Positions 9,381 through 17,732 of a stretch of DNA of 64,000 nucleotides are shown here, one piece after another. The position numbers and the translations under genes were made by a program. Every line of letters starts with the position of its first letter. Positions within the stretch are counted from its first letter, which is position 1. Below the pieces are notes generated by a model. The model was not told where the DNA came from and made no database searches. It saw nothing but the letters and a program-made list of their open reading frames with translations. Location: contig NZ_KE150421.1 of NCBI RefSeq assembly GCF_000411295.1, forward strand, positions 2,442,723 to 2,506,722. The letters run 5' to 3'. The DNA is from Paenisporosarcina sp. HGH0030 (GTDB lineage: Bacteria > Bacillota > Bacilli > Bacillales_A > Planococcaceae).

Positions 9381-11442
9381 TATTCAAATTGTTTTTAGAA
9401 TAGAATTTAACAAAAAAAGTAGTGCCATCTAATCCAGTTTGAATTTCAATTTTCGCATTATGACGAGCAGCAATGGCGTAACAAATGCCTAACCCCAAGC
9501 CAGTGCCATTATCTTTGGTTGTATAGAATGGAGTACCCAGTTTCTCTAATATTTCTTGCCTGATACCTTCTCCTTGATCCCGCACTGCAAGAACCACACA
9601 ATTTTCATCTTCTATGTAGGTACTGATGGATAGCACTTTCCCTGTGCTCATCGCTTCTAAGCCGTTACGGTATAGGTTTATTACTAATTGCCGTATCTCA
9701 TTACGATTTAAAAGCAATTCTGGGATGTCTTTAGTATCGAATTGAATAAGTTTATTTTGATTAAATGTATCAATCTTTATTAAAGGTGAAATATCATAGA
9801 TAATTGAATTTAAATCTAACATCTGTAAATCAGATGTCCTTGTATTTCCCATTGAAAGAAATTCAGTAATAATGGCATTGGCACGGTCAAGTTCTTCAAT
9901 CATTAAATTAAAGTGGTCATTATGTTTTTCAAATTCGTCCTCTTTTTTTAATAACTGTAAGAATCCTCGTACCGTTGTCATTGGATTTCTAATCTCATGG
10001 CTGATACCTGCTGCCATTTGCCCTATTAATTCTAAGTTGGAAAACCTTCTCAGTTCATTTTCATATTTCTTTTTTTCCGATACATTTTTAAATAGGCAAC
10101 AGATACCCTCGTCATACGGGTAAGCCACTACTTCGTAACAATAATCTTCAGAGGTTGCGGGAATATCGAAATGTACAGGAACTCGCTCTAACATCGCACG
10201 ATGAAATTCTTTATACATGACGGTATCTATACTTTTCGGGAAGATCTCCCATATATTTTTGCCTAATACATCTTTTGCTGCTTTCTTTTGTGGTAGATAT
10301 TGATGTTTATTTATGTAAATAAATTCCCATTCTTTATTCAAAGCAAAGAACCCATCCGTAATACTTTCAATAACACTTGTAACTTTTTCATTAGCAGCGG
10401 CTAGTTCCCTTGTTCGCTCTTCCACCATGTTTTCAAGTTTGTCCATATCTAACAAGTTTGAAAACGTAGGAGCTGTGGCATCAACTATAGATTGTGCCAG
10501 TTGAATTTGGGATTCATCGTAACTGTGAGTTTTTCTCACCAAATCCACAACTGTTATTACCCCTAATACTTCTCCCATTGAAACCAATGGAATCATAAGC
10601 AGCCCCTTTATATCTTCACTTGGGATTTGAATTATATTTTTAGTTATAATAACCTCTTGGATCATGGCTTCATAGCTATGGTCCATTCTTATGTTATTAA
10701 GGGTTTCACTCCACTCTGCTTCCGTCCAATTACAGTCTTTACTTAACTTCGTTAATGTAATTGTTTTTTTTTCTAACGGTTCTAGGAGGTGGGCAGCAAT
10801 ATTTTTGCTATCTAAAATCTTTCCTAAGTAGAAAAAGCATTTATCGAGACTTTCCTGTATCGAGGAACACATCGATAAATCACGTGTAACATTAAGCAAC
10901 AACTGCTTTTCGGCAATAAGGTTTTCCTTTTGTGTTAAATTATTCACGTTTTGAATTGCGACTGCAGCCATATTCACATAAGCTTCAACACTTTGAATTT
11001 CCGACTCTGTCAAGTTCATTGGTGTTCCATAATCAAATAAAAAAACTAGACCAAATAACTCTTTCTCAAATGAAATAGGCAGAACTAATAAGGATTTAAT
11101 TTTGAAGGCTTCAACTGTTTTCGGATCCGGTCGATTATCTTTTGAGGTATCCGGGATGTGGATGGTTTTTTTAGTTTCAATCACTTCTTTGGCTAGTAAG
11201 TCTATTTCAGGATCAATTAGTTGCGTATCGAGCGCCATGCCATTCATGAGTTCAGGTTTTCCTGCAAATCCTCTAAATGTTCCATCTTTTTGAGGTAAAT
11301 AAATACCAACGGAATTACATTGAACAATCTCTTCAGATATTGCACTCGTTACACGCTGTAATACTTCACGTAGTTCTAACTTTGTATTTATTATTTTTGT
11401 TATATTTGCAAGCCTAGAATATCTTGTTTGTTCCATTAACAT
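9364..11442 (-). CDS. Soluble sensor histidine kinase: GAF-GAF-PAS-HisKA-HATPase
   Basis: 692 residues without membrane helices, so cytoplasmic. Two GAF-like regions (about 15-165 and 180-335) precede a short coiled coil (338-358) and a PAS domain (360-460). The phosphorylation motif is GISHEIRNP with His482. The ATP-binding part has Asn593 in LVINLYRNGLEAM, DQGEG (622-626) and GTGLGLG (646-652). All catalytic motifs look intact. The HisKA/HATPase pair resembles the Bacillus sporulation kinases (KinA/KinE type) that feed the Spo0F phosphorelay; no response regulator lies beside it. That makes an orphan phosphorelay kinase a reasonable inference. Its last codons (NNPHLD, stop) lie within the right inverted repeat of the att site. 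Confidence 0.85.
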   Translation of the reverse strand: MLMEQTRYSRLANITKIINTKLELREVLQRVTSAISEEIVQCNSVGIYLPQKDGTFRGFAGKPELMNGMALDTQLIDPEIDLLAKEVIETKKTIHIPDTSKDNRPDPKTVEAFKIKSLLVLPISFEKELFGLVFLFDYGTPMNLTESEIQSVEAYVNMAAVAIQNVNNLTQKENLIAEKQLLLNVTRDLSMCSSIQESLDKCFFYLGKILDSKNIAAHLLEPLEKKTITLTKLSKDCNWTEAEWSETLNNIRMDHSYEAMIQEVIITKNIIQIPSEDIKGLLMIPLVSMGEVLGVITVVDLVRKTHSYDESQIQLAQSIVDATAPTFSNLLDMDKLENMVEERTRELAAANEKVTSVIESITDGFFALNKEWEFIYINKHQYLPQKKAAKDVLGKNIWEIFPKSIDTVMYKEFHRAMLERVPVHFDIPATSEDYCYEVVAYPYDEGICCLFKNVSEKKKYENELRRFSNLELIGQMAAGISHEIRNPMTTVRGFLQLLKKEDEFEKHNDHFNLMIEELDRANAIITEFLSMGNTRTSDLQMLDLNSIIYDISPLIKIDTFNQNKLIQFDTKDIPELLLNRNEIRQLVINLYRNGLEAMSTGKVLSISTYIEDENCVVLAVRDQGEGIRQEILEKLGTPFYTTKDNGTGLGLGICYAIAARHNAKIEIQTGLDGTTFFVKFYSKNNLNNPHLD

Positions 11443-11680
11443 TCACACAGTCTCCAATCAATTGGGTTAGCGTTTATTATTTACGTCTTAGTGATCTTTC
11501 AAAGGAAGGTATCCAAGTTGAAATAAAGAATACTATATTATTAATAAAAAAGATTCCATACTGAATATCTTTTTACATGGGATAGGGATTTGGATTACTT
11601 ATTTGAACCGATTAATGAAAATGTATATGTACTAGCAATATGGGACACAAGTTGGAACTCTTATAACAACTGTTATTTTA

Positions 11681-11959
11681 TTGTACAGGAAGTTGATAGA
11701 TTTAGGTAAAAAGGAGCATTCCATATACCTTGAACAAGCTCTAAATAGAATAGGCAAATCACCAGAAGATGTTACTCTCATCTTAGCAACCCACGGTCAT
11801 AAGGATCATGTACAAGAAGCTACTATTTTTAAAAATGCTTCTTTTGAAGAACACGATGTATCCTCTCCGTCCCTTCCAAACGATAGCCTTATCCTGAAAA
11901 CATTATCGAATTGCATGAGTAATAGCCTTGTTTTTTGTTCGATAAAACTCTTTATTTGA
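11681..11959 (+). pseudogene. Metallo-beta-lactamase-fold fragment
   Basis: The frame contains EQALNRIGKSPEDVTLILATHGHKDHVQEA, the HxHxDH zinc motif of the metallo-beta-lactamase fold. There is no proper N-terminal strand-loop region and no downstream metal ligands. A different frame through 11587-11707 also reads like protein (DYLFEPINENVYVLAIWD, ending RFR). The region is a patchwork of gene remnants rather than one intact gene. Confidence 0.5.
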
Positions 11960-12268
11960 AATTGGTGTTGTTCCCTACGACCACATTAATTGGTAATTTC
12001 CAAACCAATATCGATTTCTTTAACATAGTAACTACTTCTTGGAGCCCTCCACATTCTCATTAAATATATATTCTTATTATTTCTTTTGATAAAAAAGTAT
12101 TTATTAGAACGAGTGTCTACTCAAAACGAAATGTATGAGCATATACATATTGAATATCCAATAATTTGTTACGTTTTCGATGTTAAGAAGATAAGTGTAA
12201 TTTTATTACGCGAGACCATCATTTTCTTCCCTACTGAAGTTTAACCTCTCATTTTTTTGGAGAATAAA
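11960..12268. other. Intergenic stretch before the SET gene
   Basis: AT-rich, with no open frame I would support. It presumably holds the promoter of the SET-domain gene. Confidence 0.4.
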
Positions 12269-12292
12269 ATGAATTCGATAAAGGAGGAATAG
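12269..12292 (+). promoter_or_regulatory. Seven-codon leader ORF overlapping the SET gene ribosome site
   Basis: ATG AAT TCG ATA AAG GAG GAA TAG has its own GGAG six bases upstream. It contains the AAAGGAGG used by the SET gene, and its stop lies four bases before the SET ATG. Translation of the leader could affect access to that site. It may be chance. Confidence 0.35.
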
Positions 12293-12296
12293 CAAA

Positions 12297-12896
12297 ATGA
12301 TGCATCCGAATACCGAAATTCGGTATGTAAATGAGAAAGTAGGAATTGGAGTTTTTGCAACAAAATTAATTCCTAAAGGAACCATTGTCTGGATTAAAGA
12401 TGATTTAGATATTGTTCTTGATGAGTCATATATTGAAAGTCTTGATGATGTTCGAAAAGAGTATATATATAAATACTCATATTTAGATAATGACGGCGAA
12501 TATGTTCTCTCTTGTGATCACGCAAAGTATATTAACCATAGCTTCAATCCAAATATAGTAGATACAGTATATGATTTTGAGTTAGCTGCGAGAGACATTC
12601 AACCTGGCGAACAAATAACATGTGATTATGCTGCATTGGGTGAAGATGAAGATTTTGAATGTATACCTGAAGAAGGCACTTCAAGAACAAAAGTGACAGC
12701 AGATGACTATCTAGTTTTATACGAAGAGTGGGATAAAATGGCAATAGAGGCGTTTAAGTATTTCAACAAGGTGGAACAACCTCTAAAACATATGATCAGT
12801 GAGCAATATACCGATAAAGTAAATGCGGTTGCTAATGGAACCGAACCACTAGATTCAATCCTTACTTTATTTATCGATGATGATGATGAAGACTGA
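12297..12896 (+). CDS. SET-domain protein (putative lysine methyltransferase)
   Basis: 199 residues. SET motifs are visible: GIGVFATKLIPKGTIVW (about 16-32), YINHSFNPNI (about 80-89, the NHSxxPN motif) and GEQITCDYA (about 103-111). These form the S-adenosylmethionine and substrate pocket in SET methyltransferases. No pre-SET or post-SET cysteine cluster is present. The C-terminus (about 120-199) is acidic, ending IDDDDED. Bacterial SET proteins methylate lysines of proteins, but the target here is unknown. The start has AAAGGAGG. It is the only clearly intact plus-strand gene of unit B. Confidence 0.75.
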   Translation: MMHPNTEIRYVNEKVGIGVFATKLIPKGTIVWIKDDLDIVLDESYIESLDDVRKEYIYKYSYLDNDGEYVLSCDHAKYINHSFNPNIVDTVYDFELAARDIQPGEQITCDYAALGEDEDFECIPEEGTSRTKVTADDYLVLYEEWDKMAIEAFKYFNKVEQPLKHMISEQYTDKVNAVANGTEPLDSILTLFIDDDDED

Positions 12897-12954
12897 GATT
12901 GAATTTTCGAAATTAGAATAACAGTTTTAAAGGCTTTAACAAAACACGACCTAA

Positions 12955-13122
12955 AAACAAATTTTTGAATGCTACTATCGAGTTACAAATACCAAAAACG
13001 TTCGCGGCACAGGTCTCGGCATGGCTATTTCTAGAGATATTATTGAGGCACACGGTGGAAATGTTATATTGTCGAGTAAAGTTGGCATCGGTACAACCGT
13101 GGAAATTCGTTTAAGTGAGTAA
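12955..13122 (+). pseudogene. C-terminal fragment of a histidine kinase
   Basis: The frame from a stop at 12952 to TAA 13122 encodes IFECYYRVTNTKN, then RGTGLGMAISRDIIEAHGG and GIGTTVEIRL. This is the end of a HATPase_c domain (F-box to G2 box) of an EnvZ/WalK-type kinase. There is no N-terminus and no start site. It is a remnant unrelated in frame to the intact kinase of the same unit. Confidence 0.75.
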
Positions 13123-13128
13123 AAGATA

Positions 13129-13175
13129 AAAGGGCTATCTAGTTGGAAAAATAACTAAAAAAGCCCTTTCTTATT
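13129..13175 (+). terminator. Terminator-like hairpin at the end of unit B
   Basis: AAAGGGCT (13129-13136) pairs with AGCCCTTT (13162-13169), with an inner TAGTT/AACTA stem. It follows the kinase fragment and was probably its terminator. Confidence 0.6.
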
Positions 13176-13226
13176 GAAAAAAACAGTCCAAGTAAAATAA
13201 TTAAACTGTTCCCTTTATTACTTCCT

Positions 13227-13278
13227 AAACCTCATTTACTTATGGTAAGATTCACCGTAGCAGGGCTAAATGAGGTTT
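13227..13278. other. SCC-like attachment site between units B and C
   Basis: A perfect 12-bp inverted repeat, AAACCTCATTTA (13227-13238) and TAAATGAGGTTT (13267-13278), flanks a core at 13239-13260. The core (CTTATGGTAAGATTCACCGT) has three or four differences from the rlmH-type core, so it is the most diverged copy. Confidence 0.7.
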
Positions 13279-13328
13279 ATTCTCTTTTCCATTTTAGATA
13301 GCCGGCTGAAGGACCACCCAACTCTCTC

Positions 13329-14522
13329 CTACTCCAACAGCTCTTCCGGAAGCAGCTTAAATCCTTCAATCATCGTGTCTTCTTCCACCTCGATCAATAG
13401 ACAGCGTTTGCCATTGTAATTGATCTGTTTGACATATCTCAAGTCTTGCGGGCTGATCGCAATATTCGCTACTTTCGTGCTGATTTTGATTGACTTGGAC
13501 GCGTAGCTTGGAACGACATGGCTTGCTTTCATTTCATAGTTTTTGTCTTCAACCACCTGCTGAAAGGCCATTTCCACTTTTTCCGTACTCACATCTTTTA
13601 CGCCGCTCGCCTTCAACACACGTGCAACCTCTATAGAATCCAAAGTAGGAGTACTCCCTACTTCGTCCTCACCCTCTTTTTCCACCAATAACATATTATT
13701 GATTTCATCATATACACCGGCGAGGGTTTTCGAATTTACTTCATCACCAATTACTGCTTTGACAATTTCTTCAAACACCGCTTTATCTTCCTCGGCAGTC
13801 ATGATTTCATTGCCGTTCAACACATTCTCGATAAACTGGAAATCTGGTTTATTCGCTTTGCTCGCAGCATAAAGGACGTGATTGATGTCTGCGGCGTTGT
13901 CCGTGAAGCTAGGGAACAGAAATCCACCAATTGGAGTGGCAAGTTTAATGACGGGATCAGCCAGCAGACTGGACTTAAACTCTTTCTCGACAAAATCAAA
14001 CACCAGTGAACGTTTCGGCAGTTCGGTTTGATTCATGCTACTGAGGATAAAAGGAGTGGTATACACTTCATCTCGAGCGTCTATTTCCGTTTCATCGGGA
14101 TGACGTTTCGTCGTTTTATAATAGTTTCCACGAATGAATGTGATGACTATGTCCTTTTCATATTGGCTATACTGAACCATCTTCAAGGCGATGCGTTGCA
14201 TACCCGCTTTCCATTCCCCGACATCATCTGCATGAAGTCCCTCAAATAAAAGGTGCTGCGTATGGTCCGTTTGCCCCTCTCCTTGACGCTGGAACTTCAC
14301 CTCAAACAGCTTCACATCTAGTTTCCCACCTAAAACCTTTTTAAAGTTGGCAAGGAACAGCTCTTGTTGCTCCCGGTCCAGCAAGGAAAATGAGCGGCTC
14401 TCCTCATGATAGATTTCACTGCTTTCTTGCTTGATATAAACGTTATAAATATCAGCTATTTTAAGCAAATCAGTATCCATCTTAAAGTGTTTGCGAATCT
14501 CTGCTATATCCTTATTATTCAT
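13329..14522 (-). CDS. DUF4317 family protein
   Basis: About 397 residues, soluble, with no signal peptide or membrane helix. The N-terminus (MNNKDIAEIRKHFK, later IYNVYIKQESSEIYHEESRSFSLLDREQQE) and the overall length match the DUF4317 family, whose function is unknown. I prefer the ATG at 14522; the frame extends to a TTG at 14534 that has no better ribosome site. The gene ends about 50 bases inside the unit B/C att site and reads towards it. It is the first gene of unit C. Confidence 0.7.
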   Translation of the reverse strand: MNNKDIAEIRKHFKMDTDLLKIADIYNVYIKQESSEIYHEESRSFSLLDREQQELFLANFKKVLGGKLDVKLFEVKFQRQGEGQTDHTQHLLFEGLHADDVGEWKAGMQRIALKMVQYSQYEKDIVITFIRGNYYKTTKRHPDETEIDARDEVYTTPFILSSMNQTELPKRSLVFDFVEKEFKSSLLADPVIKLATPIGGFLFPSFTDNAADINHVLYAASKANKPDFQFIENVLNGNEIMTAEEDKAVFEEIVKAVIGDEVNSKTLAGVYDEINNMLLVEKEGEDEVGSTPTLDSIEVARVLKASGVKDVSTEKVEMAFQQVVEDKNYEMKASHVVPSYASKSIKISTKVANIAISPQDLRYVKQINYNGKRCLLIEVEEDTMIEGFKLLPEELLE

Positions 14523-14654
14523 CTCTAATTCCAACTCCCTGGCAAGTAAGATCCGTGTTATCTACAAAAAAAGAGCATCCAAAGCTACAGTTTAGCTTCT
14601 GACACCCCTTTATTATAACAATATTTAAAATGAAGAAAGGAACACAGTCAATTT

Positions 14655-14815
14655 TGGATCGAGTGACTCCTGTGGGAGCAGCGTAGCGACGTGTCCAGTG
14701 AGGCCCGCGCGGAAAGCGTTTGCCTGTTTCTGTCTCTGCATCGCTGTGCTAGCTTCGAGACATGAAAAGGCGTTGCATCGCTGCGCTAGCTTCGAAACCT
14801 AACGAGAACCATCCC
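14655..14815. repeat. GC-rich interspersed repeat with two 37-bp-period units
   Basis: Two copies of TGCATCGCTGyGCTAGCTTCGA start at 14737 and 14774, 37 bases apart. They are preceded by a GC-rich segment (GTAGCGACGTGTCCAGTGAGG; GGAAAGC). The same unit, in the opposite orientation, occurs three times with the same spacing at 61860-61955. Confidence 0.75.
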
Positions 14816-14924
14816 CTGTTTCATAAGCATTCTTGCTTCATCAAACACAAGAAATGTCCCCGTGTCTCAGTCGTAATAATCTCAATTATTTAAAAGGAAT
14901 TTTATAGTATATAATGGACATATA

Positions 14925-14958
14925 ATAAAAAAGAGAGAAGTGTTGTAAGCACTTCTCC
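14925..14958 (-). terminator. Terminator of the small basic peptide gene
   Basis: On the minus strand GAGAAGTG (complement of 14950-14957) pairs with CACTTCTC (14935-14942), then TCTTTTTTATT follows. It lies 45 bases beyond the stop of the peptide gene. Confidence 0.75.
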
Positions 14959-15000
14959 CCATGTAACCTCTACCGTCAGGGTGGTGGTTGTCATTGTGGA

Positions 15001-15153
15001 TTATTTATGAGAACCACCCTTTTGCTTGCGACGGCGCAGGGTGGTTTTCTTGTCTTCTAGAACATTCTTCCGAAAAAAATATGCGCTTACTTCACGCAGA
15101 ACTCCCTTCAGAACTTCTCTGAGAATTTCAAGAAATGTTTCCGTGATTATCAC
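15001..15153 (-). CDS. Small basic peptide, start codon unclear
   Basis: About 50 residues: an amphipathic helix-like stretch (TETFLEILREVLKGVLREVSAYFF) then a very basic tail (KKTTLRRRKQKGGSHK). A near-ideal AAAGGAGGTGAT precedes it, but the codons at proper spacing are ATA, ATC and ACG. The GTG at 15153 overlaps the ribosome site. A TTG at 15204 in the same frame has no ribosome site. The end of the frame forms a hairpin: AACCACCCT (15013-15021) pairs with AGGGTGGTT (15039-15047). The compact layout recalls type I toxin genes, but no antisense RNA promoter was identified. Function unknown. Confidence 0.5.
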   Translation of the reverse strand: MIITETFLEILREVLKGVLREVSAYFFRKNVLEDKKTTLRRRKQKGGSHK

Positions 15154-15294
15154 CTCCTTTCCTAACAAAGGAAAAGAAGATTGACAACCCGGCAACCCCA
15201 ACAATATACAGCTAACAACTCCATTCTATCGTTTACTACCTATCTAAAAACCTATCAATCTTCGACAAATATCAGGGAGTGCCAGGAACGAATA

Positions 15295-15432
15295 TTAGAA
15301 CTTTCTAATTTCATCGACTGTCTTTCGATCTAATCGTTTAATAATTTTACGCTCTCCCGTTATACGATACGGAGGCAAAAAGAAAATAAAAAAGTTAGCT
15401 TTTTTAGTGATTAACAGTAATTCAATTGAGGC
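15295..15432 (-). pseudogene. C-terminal remnant of an unknown protein
   Basis: The frame from a stop at 15433-15435 to TAA at 15295 encodes ASIELLLITKKANFFIF, then PPYRITGERKIIKRLDRK and ending DEIRKF. It reads like the hydrophilic C-terminus of a real protein but has no start or ribosome site. The parent family is not recognised. The rest of 15154-15600 holds nothing I can name. Confidence 0.35.
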
Positions 15433-15600
15433 TCATGAGATACACCCTATAGAGCATTTCTTTGTAAAGAGGAATGTTTTTATTTTTGCCTTAATAACTT
15501 ATTAACAATAAAAACATTATAAAAATAAATAAAAATTTATTGTTTATCGATAAATAACATGTTAATATCTAAAAAACAATACTTATGAGAGGTGATTTTC

Positions 15601-16080
15601 ATGAAACCTGAAACACTATTTTTAAAGTTAGCGGTTGTTCTTATGGGCTTTCCAGTTCTTGCTTTATGCATCTTTTTGGTACCTGAGTTAGGTAATATTG
15701 CAGCAAAATTGCTTCCAGAGTTTGATTTGATCAAATACCTCGTTACTATCGTTTTTGATGCATCGGCGATTCCCTTTTACTTTGCTTTGTATCAGGCTTT
15801 TAAACTTTTACGCTATATTGATAAAAATAAAGCTTTCTCGCAACTATCTGTATATTCTTTGCGGAATATCAAATTCTGTGCCATCACAATCAGTACCTTG
15901 CATGTGCTAGTCTTGCCACTCTTCTATCTCTTTGCGGATAAAGACGACGCCCCAGGTGTCATCTTTATCGGATTGTTTGTTCCTTTTGCTTCAATGATGA
16001 TTGCAGTCTTTGCTGCTGTTCTTCAAAAGCTATTAAAAAATGCCATCGATATAAAATCAGAAAATGATTTAACGATATGA
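15601..16080 (+). CDS. DUF2975 family membrane protein
   Basis: 159 residues with four hydrophobic segments (about 8-30, 45-65, 85-108 and 118-142), matching DUF2975 proteins (B. subtilis YoaS type). The ATG at 15601 has GAGAGGTGA seven bases upstream; a GTG at 15592 is part of that site. The stop TGA (16078-16080) is embedded in the ribosome site of the following HTH gene, so translation is probably coupled. DUF2975 genes are usually followed by exactly this kind of small HTH gene. The function of the pair is unknown. Confidence 0.8.
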   Translation: MKPETLFLKLAVVLMGFPVLALCIFLVPELGNIAAKLLPEFDLIKYLVTIVFDASAIPFYFALYQAFKLLRYIDKNKAFSQLSVYSLRNIKFCAITISTLHVLVLPLFYLFADKDDAPGVIFIGLFVPFASMMIAVFAAVLQKLLKNAIDIKSENDLTI

Positions 16081-16090
16081 GGTGAAACCA

Positions 16091-16312
16091 ATGGCTATTA
16101 TAATCAATATTGATGTGATGTTGGCTAAAAGGAAAATGAGCGTAACGGTACTTTCGGAGAAGGTTGGCATCACGATGGCGAATCTTTCAATATTGAAAAA
16201 TGGAAAGGCAAAAGCGATTCGATTATCAACTCTAGAGGCGATTTGTAAATCATTAGAATGTCAGCCTGGAGATATTTTAGAATACAAAAGTGACGAAGAC
16301 AGTCAAAGGTAA
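16091..16312 (+). CDS. Small XRE/Cro-type HTH protein (YozG-like)
   Basis: 73 residues, almost wholly one HTH domain: MLAKRKMSVTVLSEKVGITMANLSILKNGKAKAIRLSTLEAICKSLECQPGDILEY in two continuous halves. The ending CQPGDILEY is typical of the small Cro/CI-type regulators that follow DUF2975 genes. The ATG at 16091 lies behind ATGAGGTGA, which contains the stop of the upstream gene. It probably represses its own operon; this is inferred from the family. Confidence 0.85.
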   Translation: MAIIINIDVMLAKRKMSVTVLSEKVGITMANLSILKNGKAKAIRLSTLEAICKSLECQPGDILEYKSDEDSQR

Positions 16313-16383
16313 GAGAGTTTGATTAATAAACATTGTTGAGGAAAGTAGGACTTAATATGACAATTATTAAGGGAGGTATAATC

Positions 16384-17631
16384 ATGGACAGTAACAATTT
16401 AATTATTGAAAATATTGCTAATCCCCATGAGCTGGAGAGAATGTTTAGAAATGACCCCAAAGCCTTTAAAAAGTCATTCTCAGACGCATGGGAACAAAAT
16501 CCTGATTCTCAGGTTCTTGGCATTTGGTATGAAAGATTGCATTTCAAGGAGACGGCACATTCAGAAAAATCTTCCTTGCTTCAAAAAGGTTTCTTATTCA
16601 TGGGCATTTTAGCCATTCTGGCCGGGATAAGCACCAGAATCATTTTCCATTTTGTCGAACAAGAAGCAATTGCTCCAATTAACCTGGCTTTTGGTATTAT
16701 TCCCTTTATTGCTGCCTATTTTGTTTACAATAATACTCCGAAAAAAAGTGTTATTTATTCCCTTGCAGCGTTGTTCCTAATTTCCGGGTTTTATCTTAAT
16801 ATGCTACCATTAAATTATAAAGACAGTATTATCCTTGCTTATTTACACCTTCCCATATTCTTATGGGTATTGGTAGGGCTTGCATTTACAGGAAATGAAT
16901 ATTCAAAAGGCAGTACAAGATTAGCCTATATTAAATTTAATTTGGAATATTGTATTCTCTACGCCAGCATGGCAGTTAGCGGAATGGTGCTAGCGGCATT
17001 AACCATGCAGTTATTTAGCTTTGTTGGCTTGGATATAGAAGAATTCTATTTTAGTAATATCGTTTTATTTGGTGCTGCCGCTCTCGCTATTGTGGCTGCA
17101 TACCTGGTATCAATGAATCTTAATCTTGCTAAGAATATTACACCATATATAGCTAAAATTTTTAGTCCTCTTGTTCTGATCACATTGTTGGTCTATCTTA
17201 TAACGGTTATATGGGTCGGAAAAAATCCATTCTTGGACCGCAATTTCCTGATAGCCTTCAACGGAATACTCCTTGGTGTATTGGCCGTTACCATATTTTC
17301 TATTACCGAAAGCGACTCAGACGAGAAAAAGAACATTTCAGATTATATAAATTTTTCCTTAATTGTTCTTGCGCTTATCATTGACAGTGTGGCTTTGTCA
17401 GCCATCGTGTTCAGACTTTCTTCTTATGGGATTACACCAAACAGACTTGCTGTTTTAGGTGTAAACATACTTATCTGGGGAAATCTTATTTGGATTATGG
17501 TCTCATATATGCGTTTTCTACAAAACAAGACCGGACCTTCACCCATCCAAGATGCGGTCACTAAGTATTTGCCAGTTTACGGACTTTGGGCGGCTTTCGT
17601 TACATTTACTTTTCCTTTCTTTTTTAATTAG
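16384..17631 (+). CDS. DUF4153-like polytopic membrane protein
   Basis: About 415 residues. A cytoplasmic N-terminus (about 1-60, with ELERMFRNDPKAFKKSF and LGIWYERL) is followed by ten or more membrane helices. The N-terminal pattern and helix layout suit DUF4153 proteins. The ATG at 16384 has GGGAGG at correct spacing; longer frames upstream lack one. It closes the DUF2975-HTH cargo set and is followed by a strong terminator. Function unknown. Confidence 0.65.
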   Translation: MDSNNLIIENIANPHELERMFRNDPKAFKKSFSDAWEQNPDSQVLGIWYERLHFKETAHSEKSSLLQKGFLFMGILAILAGISTRIIFHFVEQEAIAPINLAFGIIPFIAAYFVYNNTPKKSVIYSLAALFLISGFYLNMLPLNYKDSIILAYLHLPIFLWVLVGLAFTGNEYSKGSTRLAYIKFNLEYCILYASMAVSGMVLAALTMQLFSFVGLDIEEFYFSNIVLFGAAALAIVAAYLVSMNLNLAKNITPYIAKIFSPLVLITLLVYLITVIWVGKNPFLDRNFLIAFNGILLGVLAVTIFSITESDSDEKKNISDYINFSLIVLALIIDSVALSAIVFRLSSYGITPNRLAVLGVNILIWGNLIWIMVSYMRFLQNKTGPSPIQDAVTKYLPVYGLWAAFVTFTFPFFFN

Positions 17632-17675
17632 AAAGGCTATATTAATGTAACGGATGTTGATCTTCCTTATAAACA

Positions 17676-17722
17676 CCAAAAATGAAAAAGTTATACTCAT
17701 AACTTTTTCATTTTTGGCTTTT
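17676..17722 (+). terminator. Terminator after the DUF4153-like gene
   Basis: Perfect 19-bp stem (17676-17694 with 17699-17717), four-base loop, then CTTTTTA. It lies between the last cargo gene and the rlmH 3' end. Confidence 0.9.
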
Positions 17723-17732
17723 TATTTTTCTA

